Positions 8,767 through 17,131 are shown, counted from the first letter of the stretch. The stretch is DNA of 64,000 nucleotides from Hydrogenophaga sp. (GCF_011390835.1 NZ_JAABRQ010000011.1:1-64000); one strand, 5' to 3'. Translations and numbers: made by a program. The notes: generated by a model not told the origin, from the letters alone.

Positions 8767-9564
8767 TTATGCGATGGGTCTGGTCAAGGTCTTGACCACC
8801 TTGGTGGCCAGGTTGCGAGGTGTGATGCGCATGCTTTGCGCCATGGCCCAATTCACGAAGCCAGGGATGTAGACCCGCTGCCCGCGCTGCATGGCGCGGT
8901 AGCCCAATGCAGCCACTGCTTCTGAGGTCGGCAGTTTCTTGCCCTTGACCAGTGCCGAGCTGCCCAGATCGGCCTTGTCCTGAAAGCCCGAGGCCGTCGG
9001 TCCGGGACACAGCGCCGTCACGGTCACACCGGTGTCTTCCAGCTCGGACGCGATGGCCTCCGAGAAGCTCAGCACAAAAGATTTGGTGGCGTAGTACACC
9101 GCCATGTAGGGGCCCGGCTGAAAAGCGGCCGTGGAGGCTGTATTCAGAATCTTGCCGCGCGTGGCCAACAAATCGGGCATGAAGAGCTTGGTCAGCACGA
9201 CCACCGTGTTCATGTTGAGCTGCATCATGGCCAGCTCTGGCGCCAGCGCCGAGTCCTTGAACTCACCAAAGGCGCCGTACCCGGCGTTGTTGACCAGGGC
9301 GCTCAGGACCATGCCGCGCGCTTTGACCTCCGAGTGCAGCTTCGCCGCGCCATCGTTGGTTTCGAGGTCTGCACCGATGACGGTTGCGGCCACCTTGAAT
9401 TGCTCTTGCAGTTCGTCGGCCAAGGCCTGCATCTTGGCCACGCCACGGGCTGCCAGCACGAGCTGATAGCCGTCTTGCGCAAAGTGGCGGGCCAGCGCCT
9501 TGCCGATGCCGGAGGAGGCGCCCGTGATGAGTGCTGTTTTGTGGGGTGTTGGGGGTGTGGCCAA
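8767..9564 (-). CDS. short-chain dehydrogenase/reductase (SDR)
   Basis: A 265-residue classical SDR. It has the nucleotide-binding TGASSGIGKALA at the N-terminus, NNAGYG after strand four, the catalytic Ser region NTASTAAF, and YYATK with the catalytic Tyr and Lys. The substrate is unknown. I chose a TTG start at 9564 because GGAG lies seven bases upstream. The longer frame from 9630 would begin inside the -35 element of the promoter described for this gene. Expression is probably controlled by the MerR-family regulator encoded at 10802, whose likely operator copy lies at 9604-9631. Confidence 0.8.
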   Translation of the reverse strand: MATPPTPHKTALITGASSGIGKALARHFAQDGYQLVLAARGVAKMQALADELQEQFKVAATVIGADLETNDGAAKLHSEVKARGMVLSALVNNAGYGAFGEFKDSALAPELAMMQLNMNTVVVLTKLFMPDLLATRGKILNTASTAAFQPGPYMAVYYATKSFVLSFSEAIASELEDTGVTVTALCPGPTASGFQDKADLGSSALVKGKKLPTSEAVAALGYRAMQRGQRVYIPGFVNWAMAQSMRITPRNLATKVVKTLTRPIA

Positions 9565-9598
9565 GGTGAATCTCCAAAGGGCTTTCGCCGATGGGAGG

Positions 9599-9631
9599 AT
9601 TAAAAACCCGGCACCAAGGTGCCAGGTCAAG
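9599..9631 (-). promoter_or_regulatory. MerR-type promoter/operator for the SDR operon
   Basis: Read on the minus strand, TTGACC (9630-9625) is followed by a 20-base spacer holding a near-palindrome (TGGCACCTTGGTGCCGGG) and then TTTAAT (9604-9599) as the -10. The over-long spacer with a central dyad is the signature of MerR-activated promoters. The arm 9604-9631 matches the arm 9667-9694 in inverted orientation at 26 of 28 bases. Confidence 0.65.
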
Positions 9632-9666
9632 TGCCTTGGTGGCTTCAGTCAAGGGTATTGAAAGAG

Positions 9667-9699
9667 CTTGACCTGGCACCTTGGTACCAGGTTTAGGAT
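9667..9699 (+). promoter_or_regulatory. MerR-type promoter/operator for the alpha/beta hydrolase gene
   Basis: TTGACC (9668-9673), a 20-base spacer containing the dyad ACCTGG...CCAGGT centred on CCTTGG, and TAGGAT (9694-9699) form the second, divergent copy of the promoter/operator. The predicted transcription start near 9706 is only about seven bases before the ATG at 9713. Confidence 0.65.
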
Positions 9700-9712
9700 G
9701 GCTCCCAATCTC

Positions 9713-10774
9713 ATGAAAAAAGATCCTGATCCCAGCACGCCCCGGCACTGCCACCTGGTTGGTCTGGCACGTGGGCTGGTTGTTGGTGTTGCAGCGCTCA
9801 GCCTGATGGGCGCGCGCGCTCATGAACCCCAGCAAACTGTGGCGGCTTTGGCATCGTCCGCCACTGAAGCACTGGACGTGGATGCTTCACGGTTCACCGC
9901 AAATGACTTCGATTGGTTTGACAGCCAGCGCCAACGCCGGGTGCCCGCGAAGCTGTATCTGCCCGCCGCCAAGGCGGTCGTGGGCTCGGTGCCACTGGTC
10001 GTCTTTTCACACGGCATCGGAGGCTCCAGGGACGGGTACAGCTACCTCGGTCGTTACTTGGCCGCTCACGGATATGGCAGCCTGCATGTGCAGCACGTGG
10101 GCAGCGACCGCCGGCTCTGGTTTGGCAACCCGTTTGCCCTGCCTGCCCGCTTGAGCGATGCCGCGCAAGACTCGGAGGCGCTCCATCGGGTGCAAGACCT
10201 TCGGTATGCGCTCGACAAGTTGCTGGCCGCGCAAGAGGGCGCCCTGTTCGACAATCGGAGAATCGTCGCCGCCGGTCACTCCTATGGCGCCAACACAACC
10301 ATGCTGATTGCGGGCGCAAAGGTTGAGCAGCACGGGCAAACGGTGTCGCTGAGAGACCCCAGAATCAGTGCGGCCATCCTCATCTCAGCGCCCCCTTTCT
10401 ATGGAATGGGGGACCCCAGCGAAATACTCGCCGGCATTGCCATTCCGACGCTGCACATCACCGCCACGGACGACGTGATTCAGATCCCGGGTTACGTCTC
10501 TGGTCTCCAGGATCGCCTGGATATCTTCAAAGCCATGGGCCGTGAGCGTGCCGCACCCAAAGTGCTCGCCGTTTTCAGAGACGGGTCGCACAGCATCTTC
10601 ACTGACCGCGCAGGCACCGGTGGCCTGAACCTGAACCCCAAGGTGAAAGTGGCCACACGCCAACTGGCGCTGGCCTTCTTGAACGCGATACCAGCCAGCA
10701 ACTACCTGGCGGTGGATGCGTGGTCACTCAGCCATGGCGAGCTGGTCGCCACATTTGAAAAGCAGGTGCCTTAG
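9713..10774 (+). CDS. secreted alpha/beta hydrolase (dienelactone-hydrolase / PAF-acetylhydrolase-like)
   Basis: A 353-residue hydrolase. After a basic start there is a hydrophobic segment ending near SLMGARAHE, a probable signal peptide. The fold is shown by VVFSHGIGGSRDGY (oxyanion hole), AAGHSYGAN (nucleophile Ser), TATDDVIQI (acid Asp) and RDGSHSIF (catalytic His). The substrate is unknown; the closest general look is the chlorophyllase/PAF-acetylhydrolase group. The frame is open from a TTG at 9668, but that codon is the -35 element, so the ATG at 9713 is preferred. The leader would then be nearly absent, with no ribosome-binding site. It is followed after 27 bases by the MerR-family gene, probably on the same transcript. 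Confidence 0.75.
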   Translation: MKKDPDPSTPRHCHLVGLARGLVVGVAALSLMGARAHEPQQTVAALASSATEALDVDASRFTANDFDWFDSQRQRRVPAKLYLPAAKAVVGSVPLVVFSHGIGGSRDGYSYLGRYLAAHGYGSLHVQHVGSDRRLWFGNPFALPARLSDAAQDSEALHRVQDLRYALDKLLAAQEGALFDNRRIVAAGHSYGANTTMLIAGAKVEQHGQTVSLRDPRISAAILISAPPFYGMGDPSEILAGIAIPTLHITATDDVIQIPGYVSGLQDRLDIFKAMGRERAAPKVLAVFRDGSHSIFTDRAGTGGLNLNPKVKVATRQLALAFLNAIPASNYLAVDAWSLSHGELVATFEKQVP

Positions 10775-10801
10775 GGCCTGCTCACCTGACTCCACGCAAT
10801 C

Positions 10802-11263
10802 ATGAAGAACGTCATCGCCGTGAAAGCTTTCAAGTCGCTGCAGACGACCAGTGCCTTGTGCAAAGCCGCCAACGTCACCCGCGGTCAATTGCGCTTGTAT
10901 GAGGAGGAGGGGTTGATTGCGCCACAGAGCCGAACCGAAGCCGGTTATCGCCAATATGGTAACGATACGCTGGATCGGCTCAAGGCCATCATGCATCTGA
11001 AGGAACTCGGCTTCACGCTGGCCGAAATCGCGCTGCTGCTGTCCGATCGCGATTACGGTGAAATCGATGAGCAAGCCATTCAGCGGCTGGCTGGAGAAGT
11101 CTTGTCCAAAATCGATGAACGCATTGCTGGCCTGCAAGTCATTCGTGGCTATGTGGCACCGGTTGCCGTGGGCGACATGAGCGTGCTGCAGGATGAAGAC
11201 TGCAACTTCGTCGTGGAATTCATGACGGCTTTGTCTGCCGAGAAAATCAGGCGACGCGCTTGA
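10802..11263 (+). CDS. MerR-family transcriptional regulator
   Basis: A 153-residue regulator with the MerR winged-helix domain at residues about 18-85. It has the recognition segment ANVTRGQLRLYEEEGLI, the wing SRTEAGYRQY, and LKELGFTLAEIALLL. A long dimerisation helix follows. The C-terminal effector region is short and contains a single Cys (DEDCN); it lacks the CxxC or multi-Cys metal loops of the classical metal sensors. The two MerR-type promoter/operators between the SDR and hydrolase genes, 1.1 kb upstream, are its likely targets. It may autoregulate through the hydrolase transcript. Confidence 0.85.
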   Translation: MKNVIAVKAFKSLQTTSALCKAANVTRGQLRLYEEEGLIAPQSRTEAGYRQYGNDTLDRLKAIMHLKELGFTLAEIALLLSDRDYGEIDEQAIQRLAGEVLSKIDERIAGLQVIRGYVAPVAVGDMSVLQDEDCNFVVEFMTALSAEKIRRRA

Positions 11264-11630
11264 TCCTGTGCCTGAGGGCGATGCTGGCCTGCAGCACCAG
11301 ACGCAGACCTCGCCAACCCGTCCACACCACCTCTCCTCGGCAGAGCCTGGCTGCGATTGGCCTGCGAGGTCCGGCTCCGTTGCCATCCCAATGCCCTCGC
11401 CAGCTGGCTGAGCGCTGCAGCCGCCGCACATGCGTGGGCGCCATGGCAGCCCAAGTCAGGACCACGGCGCTTTGTGGCCATCCCAAAACGGCTTGGTTGT
11501 CGAGGCTGGCCTTGCGCGCGAAACGCCAGCTCACGAGGGGCAGCCCTGCAAGCAGCTGTCTGCACCGACGAATCGAAAATCCGAATCAGGTCAACAACAC
11601 CCAATCGCAGTCGACGGAGCGCCCGCCCGT
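11264..11630. other. convergent intergenic stretch with no supported gene
   Basis: This 367-base stretch lies between the convergent MerR gene and YHS gene. Open frames cross it on both strands, as expected for GC-rich DNA (one runs 11247-11534 on the minus strand). None has a ribosome-binding site or recognisable protein features. No clear terminator hairpin with a T tract was seen. Confidence 0.5.
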
Positions 11631-12281
11631 TCAAGGCGTCGCCGGCACCACCTGCGGCTGGCCCGGCATCACCGGCAGCGTACCAGCCGCCAGCTTGGCT
11701 TCCCACTCGGCTTGCAGCGCGCCATCGGTCTTGTAGTGCGGCACACGGAAGATCAGGCGCTTGTAGCGAACGAACACGGCGTTGGAGCCAGCGATCTCGT
11801 CACGCCAGAGCTGGTGGGCGAGTTTGAGGTTTTCTTCGGTGGCCATTTCGAAGTGGTCGCGCGACGACTGGCCGCCAAACACGTAGAGCTTGCCGCGGTA
11901 GATGCGCCAGGTGTTCGGCCCACCGCCGGCGCCCCAGGGCACGGCGTAGTTGATGCCGTTGGCACAGAAACCTCCGAACTGCGGCATGTACTTCGCGGGG
12001 TCGCGCAGGAACTCGGCGCGGTTCTGTTCGGAGGCAAAACGCCAGGTCACACCCTGGTATTCGCTCTGGATCGCCGGGTTACCCAGCACCGCGGCGTTTT
12101 GCGAGAAGTAGCTCACCGGGTCGTAGCCGAGCAGCATCAGGCGCTGGGCGCTGGCGTCGCTCATGGTGCGAAAGGGTGGGCCCTGGTCGGCGTTGCCAGC
12201 GGCGTGGGCGGCGGCGGGCAGGCCGCTGCCGAGCAGGGCGGCGCTGCTGAGCAGCAGGGTGAGGGTGTCGCGTCGGTTCAT
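11631..12281 (-). CDS. secreted YHS domain-containing protein
   Basis: A 216-residue protein with an N-terminal signal (MNRRDTLTLLLSSAALLGSG, twin Arg). The YHS-like domain starts at GYDPVSYF, continues with YQGVTWRFASEQNRAEFLRD and PAKYMPQFGGFCANGI. YHS domains are short Cys-containing modules often linked to metal handling. The C-terminal half (LAHQLWRDEI...RVPHYKTDGAL) has no known fold to me. It is the last gene of the minus-strand operon, starting 22 bases after the EgtB homologue stop. A role with the thiol/selenol-imidazole products or their metal is only inference from position. Confidence 0.75.
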   Translation of the reverse strand: MNRRDTLTLLLSSAALLGSGLPAAAHAAGNADQGPPFRTMSDASAQRLMLLGYDPVSYFSQNAAVLGNPAIQSEYQGVTWRFASEQNRAEFLRDPAKYMPQFGGFCANGINYAVPWGAGGGPNTWRIYRGKLYVFGGQSSRDHFEMATEENLKLAHQLWRDEIAGSNAVFVRYKRLIFRVPHYKTDGALQAEWEAKLAAGTLPVMPGQPQVVPATP

Positions 12282-12303
12282 GGCGTTCTCCTTGTGTGGC
12301 GGA

Positions 12304-13602
12304 TCAGGCGTCGCGCGCTAGGCGCAGGCCACTGAACTGCCAGCGGGCTTCGGTGGGGAAAAAGTTGCGGTAGCTGGTGCGGATGTGGCTGCGTGGCGTG
12401 GCGCAGGAGCCGCCGCGCAGCACCATCTGGTTGATCATGAACTTGCCGTTGTACTCGCCCACGGCACCGGCCCAGGCTCGGTAGCCGGGATAGGGCAGGT
12501 AGCTGCTGGCGGTCCATTCCCAGACATCGCCGCCCATCTGCAGCAGACCCGCGCGGGCGCGCGGCGGTGGCATGGGGTGCAGCGCGCGGCTTTCCGAGAA
12601 GTTGCCGTGTTCGGTCCAGGCATCGCCCGATGCTTCGGCGGCGTGTTCCCACTCGGCTTCGGTCGGCAGGCGAATCGCCTCGCCGTCTTGTGCGCTGCGC
12701 CAGCGGGCATAAGCGTCGGCCTCGAACCAGTTGATGTGCACCACCGGGGTATGGGGGTCGATGCGCGCGCGCCCGTGCAGGGTGAAGTTGGTCCAACCCC
12801 CTTCGCCGTCGCGCTGCCAGTACAGCGGCGCGATCGCCTGCTGTGCCTGTACCCAGTCCCAGCCGGCCGACATCCACCAGCGCGCATCGGTGTAGCCGCC
12901 ATCCTGCATAAAGGCCAGCCACTCGCCGTGGGTCACCAACCGGTTCGCTAGCGCGTAGGGCGCGAGCAGCACGGCGTGGCGCGGGTGTTCGTTGTCGAAC
13001 GAAAACCCATCGCCCCTGTGACCGATGTGCACCGCACCCCCATCAAAACCGATCCATTGCGTGGGCACGCTGGCCACGCTGGACAGCGGCCAGGGCGCGC
13101 GGTACACCGGCGCCAGCGGGTTCTGCGCCAGCAGGTGCTTGATGTCGGTCAGCAGCAGTTCCTGGTGTTGTTGTTCGTGGTGCAGGCCCAGTGTGACCAG
13201 TTCAGCCATTTCTGAAGGCACAGGCTTGGTCAGCAGCGCCGCCATGCGGTCATCTACCTGCGCACGGTAGGCCTTGATCTCGGCGAGGTCGGGGCGGGTG
13301 ATGAGGCCGCGTTGCGAGCGCGGATGTTGATCGCCCACACCCTGGTAGTAGCTGTTGAACAGCACGCGGTAGGCCGGATGAAATGGCTGGAAGCCCGCTT
13401 CGAAACGCTCCAGCAAGAAGGTCTCGAAAAACCAGGTGACATGGGCCAGGTGCCATTTGGTGGGACTGGCATCGAGCATGGACTGGACCTGGCAGTCGGC
13501 TTCGGACAGCGGTGCGGCCAGTGCCAGCGTCTTCGCGCGCACCTCAGCGTAGCGCTGGGCCAGCGAAGAGGCCGGTCGGGTTTGCGGCACAGGGGTGCTC
13601 AT
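12304..13602 (-). CDS. egtB: EgtB-type sulfoxide synthase (ergothioneine biosynthesis)
   Basis: A 432-residue non-heme iron enzyme. The N-terminal DinB-like domain carries the iron-binding histidines: KWHLAHVTWFFE and the HxxxH in LHHEQQHQELLLTD. The C-terminal formylglycine-generating-enzyme-like domain has GEWLAFMQDGGY, RLPTEAEWEHAA, MGGDVWEWTASSYLPYPGY and LRGGSCATPRSH. EgtB couples hercynine with a thiol donor (gamma-Glu-Cys or Cys) using oxygen. The ATG at 13602 has GAGGAG upstream and overlaps the methyltransferase stop by four bases (ATGA), so the two are translationally coupled. Hercynine would come from the egtD gene at 18171. No egtA, egtC or egtE is in the window, so the donor (Cys or gamma-Glu-Cys) is open. 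Confidence 0.85.
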   Translation of the reverse strand: MSTPVPQTRPASSLAQRYAEVRAKTLALAAPLSEADCQVQSMLDASPTKWHLAHVTWFFETFLLERFEAGFQPFHPAYRVLFNSYYQGVGDQHPRSQRGLITRPDLAEIKAYRAQVDDRMAALLTKPVPSEMAELVTLGLHHEQQHQELLLTDIKHLLAQNPLAPVYRAPWPLSSVASVPTQWIGFDGGAVHIGHRGDGFSFDNEHPRHAVLLAPYALANRLVTHGEWLAFMQDGGYTDARWWMSAGWDWVQAQQAIAPLYWQRDGEGGWTNFTLHGRARIDPHTPVVHINWFEADAYARWRSAQDGEAIRLPTEAEWEHAAEASGDAWTEHGNFSESRALHPMPPPRARAGLLQMGGDVWEWTASSYLPYPGYRAWAGAVGEYNGKFMINQMVLRGGSCATPRSHIRTSYRNFFPTEARWQFSGLRLARDA

Positions 13603-14228
13603 GATCGATCTCCTCGGTAGATGGCGCTGGCGATGTAGCCCATGCCCCATTGCGTGCTCTGCCATTCAAGCTTGTCGCAGCGCTCGGCCACCAGGCTCCA
13701 CGGCGACCAGAGGTCGGCCGCCTTGGCGTTGTACGGTCGGTTCTTGAGCCAGGCCAGCAGGTTCAGCGGCCCGGTCCACCAGGGGAAGAACTTGATGCCG
13801 GCCATCGCCACGCGCGCGCCGGGCCGCACCTGGCGAAAGATGTTGGCCACCGCCGCAGGCGTGCGGCAGATGTCGTGTGTGTAGTTGAACAGCACCGCGT
13901 CGGCCAGGGCCGGCAGCACCATGGTTTCGGCCGGCTGGTTGGTGTGCCACACATTGGCCCAGCCTTCGCGAGCGACCCGGTCTTGTCCCACGGCAAACAT
14001 CTCGGGGCTTTGTTCAAAGCCCAGCACCCGCCCCTGGTCGCCCACGCCTTCGCGCAGCAGCGCGTAGCTCAGGCCAGTGCCGGCGCCCACGTCGAGCACA
14101 GTCTGGCCCGGCTGCAGCTTCAGCAGGCCGATGGTGCGCCGGCGCAGCGGCATGGTGAATTCGGCTGAAGCGTCGTAGCCCGCAGCCTTGTTGCGGTAGC
14201 GTTCGATGGAGAGTTCGTTGTCGGTCAT
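13599..14228 (-). CDS. class I SAM-dependent methyltransferase coupled to egtB
   Basis: A 209-residue methyltransferase with motif I VLDVGAGTGLSY, the acidic end of strand 2 (GFEQSPEM) and the strand 4 motif ADAVLFNYTHDICR. It is not an EgtD; that enzyme is recognisable elsewhere in this locus. Starting at the ATG 14228 gives the natural N-terminus. The gene overlaps egtB by four bases and follows the SMR gene by 31 bases. Its place inside this operon suggests a role on the same metabolite, for example S- or Se-methylation or detoxification, but the sequence does not show the substrate. Confidence 0.75.
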   Translation of the reverse strand: MTDNELSIERYRNKAAGYDASAEFTMPLRRRTIGLLKLQPGQTVLDVGAGTGLSYALLREGVGDQGRVLGFEQSPEMFAVGQDRVAREGWANVWHTNQPAETMVLPALADAVLFNYTHDICRTPAAVANIFRQVRPGARVAMAGIKFFPWWTGPLNLLAWLKNRPYNAKAADLWSPWSLVAERCDKLEWQSTQWGMGYIASAIYRGDRS

Positions 14229-14259
14229 GGCTGTCTGTGTCGACCCTGGGCGTGCTTTC

Positions 14260-14610
14260 TTACGGCACCGCGACACGCGACGCGGAGTGCAGCCCCATCA
14301 CACCGATGATGATCAGGCCGATGCTGACCAGCTTGATGGCGGTGGCTGGCTCCTTGAAGTAATACACGCCGATCAGCGCGGTGAGCACGGTACCCACGCC
14401 CGACCACACACCATAGACCACGCTCAGGCCCAGCACCCGGATGACCAGTGTGTTGAGCGCAAACGAGAGCGCGTAGAACACGAAGATCAACACCGAGGGC
14501 GTGAGCCGGGTGAAGCCTTCGGACAGGCGCATGCAGGTGGTGCCCGCGACTTCGAGCAGGATGGCGCCGCCGAGCACGGCCCAGGCTTGAGGATGGGTGA
14601 GCAGCATCAT
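14260..14610 (-). CDS. small multidrug resistance (SMR) family transporter
   Basis: A 116-residue protein with four membrane helices. The first helix carries the conserved essential Glu (GAILLEVAGTTCMRLSEGFT), and helix 4 has LVSIGLIIIGVMGL. SMR proteins work as dimers and exchange cationic or polar compounds for protons. The start at 14610 is four bases after the stop of the second permease gene, so it is in the same operon. Inside an ergothioneine-type operon it could export or exchange the betaine product or an intermediate. That is inference; the family also includes quaternary-amine, guanidinium and polyamine exporters. Confidence 0.75.
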   Translation of the reverse strand: MMLLTHPQAWAVLGGAILLEVAGTTCMRLSEGFTRLTPSVLIFVFYALSFALNTLVIRVLGLSVVYGVWSGVGTVLTALIGVYYFKEPATAIKLVSIGLIIIGVMGLHSASRVAVP

Positions 14611-14614
14611 GGAT

Positions 14615-15442
14615 TCAGCTTGTGAGCAGGCGGCGCGAGAAGTGGCTGGCGGCGTCAACCAGCGCCACCATGAGCAGCATGGCCGCGAGGATGGTGGCGG
14701 TCTTGTTCATCTGGAACAGACCCATGTGGAAAGCCAGCAGCTGGCCCAAGCCACCCGCGCCGACCACGCCGAGCACCGCGGCGGCGCGGATGTTGTTTTC
14801 CCAGCGGTACAGGGTGTAGCTCATGAGCTGCGGCAACACCTGCGGCAAGGTGGCAAACAGAAACACGCGACCGTTGCCCACGCCTTGCACGCGCAGCGCT
14901 GCGCCCGGGCCGGGCGGTGCGTTTTCGATCGCTTCGGCAAACAGACGGCCGAGCACACCACTGGTGTGCAAGGCCAGCGCCAGCGTGCCAGCGAAGGGCC
15001 CCAACCCGGCCGAGATCAGCAGCAAGGCGGCCCACACCAGCTCGGGGATGCTGCGCAGGGCGTTGAGGACCAGGCGAGTCGGTCCACGGGCCCAGGCCGC
15101 ATCGCTGCTGTGCAGCCGGCTGGCGGGCAGGGCCAGAGCCAGGCCCACCACGGCCGCGAGCAGCGTGCCAAGTGCCGACATGGCCAGCGTCTCCCAGGCG
15201 CCGATGGCGACCTTGGTGACAAATTCAGTCGACAGGTCCGGCGGAAAAAACTCGGCCAGAAAACGGCCCATGCTGCGCGCGGCATCCAGCGAAAGAAACT
15301 GCGCCCACTGCAGATCCAGCGACCAGAAGCTCACCACGATCAGCACGACCAAAGCCGCCATGAACCAGCAGGCTCGGCAGCGCGCGTTGAACAGCGGCGG
15401 CGGCAGCCGGTAGACCTCGTTGGCGGCGTGTGGCTTGTTCAT
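14615..15442 (-). CDS. PhnE-like ABC transporter permease (second)
   Basis: A 275-residue permease with about six membrane helices. It contains the binding-protein-dependent permease motif region LRSIPELVWAALLLIS and the EAA-like loop EAIENAPPGPGAALRVQGVG, ending with RWENNIRAAAVLGVVGAGGLG, typical of phosphonate/phosphite-type permeases. The ATG overlaps the first permease stop (ATGA). It would pair with the first permease as a heterodimer. The open frame extends upstream to 15916 but that part is only a shadow of the first permease. Confidence 0.8.
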   Translation of the reverse strand: MNKPHAANEVYRLPPPLFNARCRACWFMAALVVLIVVSFWSLDLQWAQFLSLDAARSMGRFLAEFFPPDLSTEFVTKVAIGAWETLAMSALGTLLAAVVGLALALPASRLHSSDAAWARGPTRLVLNALRSIPELVWAALLLISAGLGPFAGTLALALHTSGVLGRLFAEAIENAPPGPGAALRVQGVGNGRVFLFATLPQVLPQLMSYTLYRWENNIRAAAVLGVVGAGGLGQLLAFHMGLFQMNKTATILAAMLLMVALVDAASHFSRRLLTS

Positions 15443-16272
15443 CCGAGCGCTTTGCGAAGCCAGGCGCTGACCTGATCGGCCAGGGCCACCAGCGCGATGA
15501 ACACCAGCAGCAGCGTGGCGACTTCGCCGCCGTTGAACATCTTCATCGAGTTGTCCATCTGCTGGCCCAGGCCGCCCGCGCCCACGAAGCCCAGCACGAC
15601 CGACGAGCGGATGGCGCATTCCCAACGGTAGACGGTGTAGCTGGTGAGCTCGGCCGCGTTGGACGGCAGCAGGCCGTAGAAGAAAGCCTGCAGCCGGCCC
15701 GAGCCATTGCGCAACAGATTTTGCGTGGCCTGGGTTTCGCCGCTTTCCAGGATTTCGCCGTAGACCTTGCCCAGCATGCCGCCGTAAGTGAGCGCGATCG
15801 CCAGCACGCCCGCGGTCGGACCCAGGCCGACGACGCGCACAAACACCAGCGCCCACACCAGCTCCGGCATGCTGCGCAAAAACACCAGGAACCAGCGCAC
15901 ACCTTGACGCAACCACGCGGGCCCGCGCGCCATGGCGCCGGACAATGCCGAGATCGACAGCACACGCGTCGAGAGAAGGGTGAGCGGCACCGCCACCACC
16001 AGCGCCAGTGTGAGTCCGGCGGTGGCCATGGCGATGGTGCGCCAGGTTTCGCGCAGCACCAGACCCATGAATTCGGCGTTGAGTGTGAGCGGCCAGAAGC
16101 TGCCAAGAAACTGGCCGGTCACCTGCAGGTTACGCGGCTCCACCAGGACCCAGGGCTTGAACTCGGTGGCCACACCCAGTGGCCACAGCACCACCAGCAA
16201 GGCGCTGATCCAGAACAGACGACCGATCCAGGCCGGGTCGCGGTCGGGGGCTCGAAGCGCCTGCGTGGTCAT
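15439..16272 (-). CDS. PhnE-like ABC transporter permease (first)
   Basis: A 277-residue membrane protein with a first helix near residues 18-38 and the PhnE signatures LRSMPELVWALVFVRVVGLGP, EILESGETQATQNLLRNG and RWECAIRSSVVLGFVGAGGLG. Two different PhnE-type permeases with one ATPase are found in a subset of PhnCDE-like transporters. I prefer the ATG at 16272, five bases after the ATPase stop, to the TTG at 16287, which overlaps it. Confidence 0.8.
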   Translation of the reverse strand: MTTQALRAPDRDPAWIGRLFWISALLVVLWPLGVATEFKPWVLVEPRNLQVTGQFLGSFWPLTLNAEFMGLVLRETWRTIAMATAGLTLALVVAVPLTLLSTRVLSISALSGAMARGPAWLRQGVRWFLVFLRSMPELVWALVFVRVVGLGPTAGVLAIALTYGGMLGKVYGEILESGETQATQNLLRNGSGRLQAFFYGLLPSNAAELTSYTVYRWECAIRSSVVLGFVGAGGLGQQMDNSMKMFNGGEVATLLLVFIALVALADQVSAWLRKALG

Positions 16273-16277
16273 CGGGG

Positions 16278-17111
16278 TCAGCGGCAATGCATCACGACGG
16301 GCTGCAGTCTGGCGACGTCTTCGGGCGGAGGCAGTGGGACCTCGCCACGCAGCTCGTGCTCAAACTGGTCGTACAGCGCAGCCAGTCGCTCGCGCGTGAC
16401 CTGATCTGCCGGCAAGTCAAACGCCACTTGGCCGTCGCGCAGACCAATCACGCGCGGGAAATGCGCCAGTGCCACATCCACCTGGTGCAGCGTGGCCACC
16501 AGGGTGACACTGCGTTCGCGCGCACCATGTAGCAGCGTGTCGATGGCCTGGCGCGAGCGGGTCGGATCCAGGGCCGAGAGCGGTTCGTCGATGAACCAGG
16601 CCTTGGCCGGCGCCAGCAGCGCACGCGCCAGGCCCACGCGCTGGCGCTCGCCGCCCGAGAGCCGGTCGACCCGCTCGAACAGCTTGTCGGCCAGGTCGAA
16701 TCGGTCCAGCGCTTCAAAGGCGGCCGGGATGTCGCTCGGGTAAAACAGCGAGCGCAGGCTGGCCAGCAGCCCCATCGCAGGCAGGCGTGCCGCCAGTACC
16801 GAAGTCACCACACGCTGGCGTGGCGGCAACGGGGGCACCTGAGGCGCCAGAAACAGCTGGCCGCGCAGGCGCTGCAAGGCCGAGCGCGACAGCTGCCAGG
16901 GCGCCACACCGTCGAGCCGGAACACACCGCTGCTCGGTGGAAGCGCGCAGGCCAGTACCTGCAGCAGCGTGGTTTTCCCGGCACCCGAGGGTCCGATCAC
17001 CGCCACCTGCTCACCGGTATCGATGTTCAGACGAAGCGACCGGATGGCGGGTGACGCCCCCGGCCGTGCGGCCGGGTGACGCGCGTTGGCACCGTTGAGC
17101 TCGATTTTCAA
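16278..17111 (-). CDS. PhnC-like ABC transporter ATP-binding protein
   Basis: A 277-residue ATPase with Walker A GPSGAGKTT, the signature LSGGERQRVGLARAL, Walker B AWFIDEPLSALDP and the switch His in ATLHQVD. It resembles the phosphonate/phosphite importer ATPases. The last 40 residues (FEHELRGEVPLPPPEDVARL...) form a short extension after the usual domain end. It starts 20 bases after the stop of the binding-protein gene. Confidence 0.85.
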   Translation of the reverse strand: MKIELNGANARHPAARPGASPAIRSLRLNIDTGEQVAVIGPSGAGKTTLLQVLACALPPSSGVFRLDGVAPWQLSRSALQRLRGQLFLAPQVPPLPPRQRVVTSVLAARLPAMGLLASLRSLFYPSDIPAAFEALDRFDLADKLFERVDRLSGGERQRVGLARALLAPAKAWFIDEPLSALDPTRSRQAIDTLLHGARERSVTLVATLHQVDVALAHFPRVIGLRDGQVAFDLPADQVTRERLAALYDQFEHELRGEVPLPPPEDVARLQPVVMHCR

Positions 17112-17131
17112 ACGGACGACCTCTCAGGCGA

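Noticed and set aside
11247..11534. Minus-strand open frame of 95 codons after the MerR gene
   Set aside because: It overlaps the MerR 3' end, has no ribosome-binding site and no family resemblance; long chance frames are common at this GC content.
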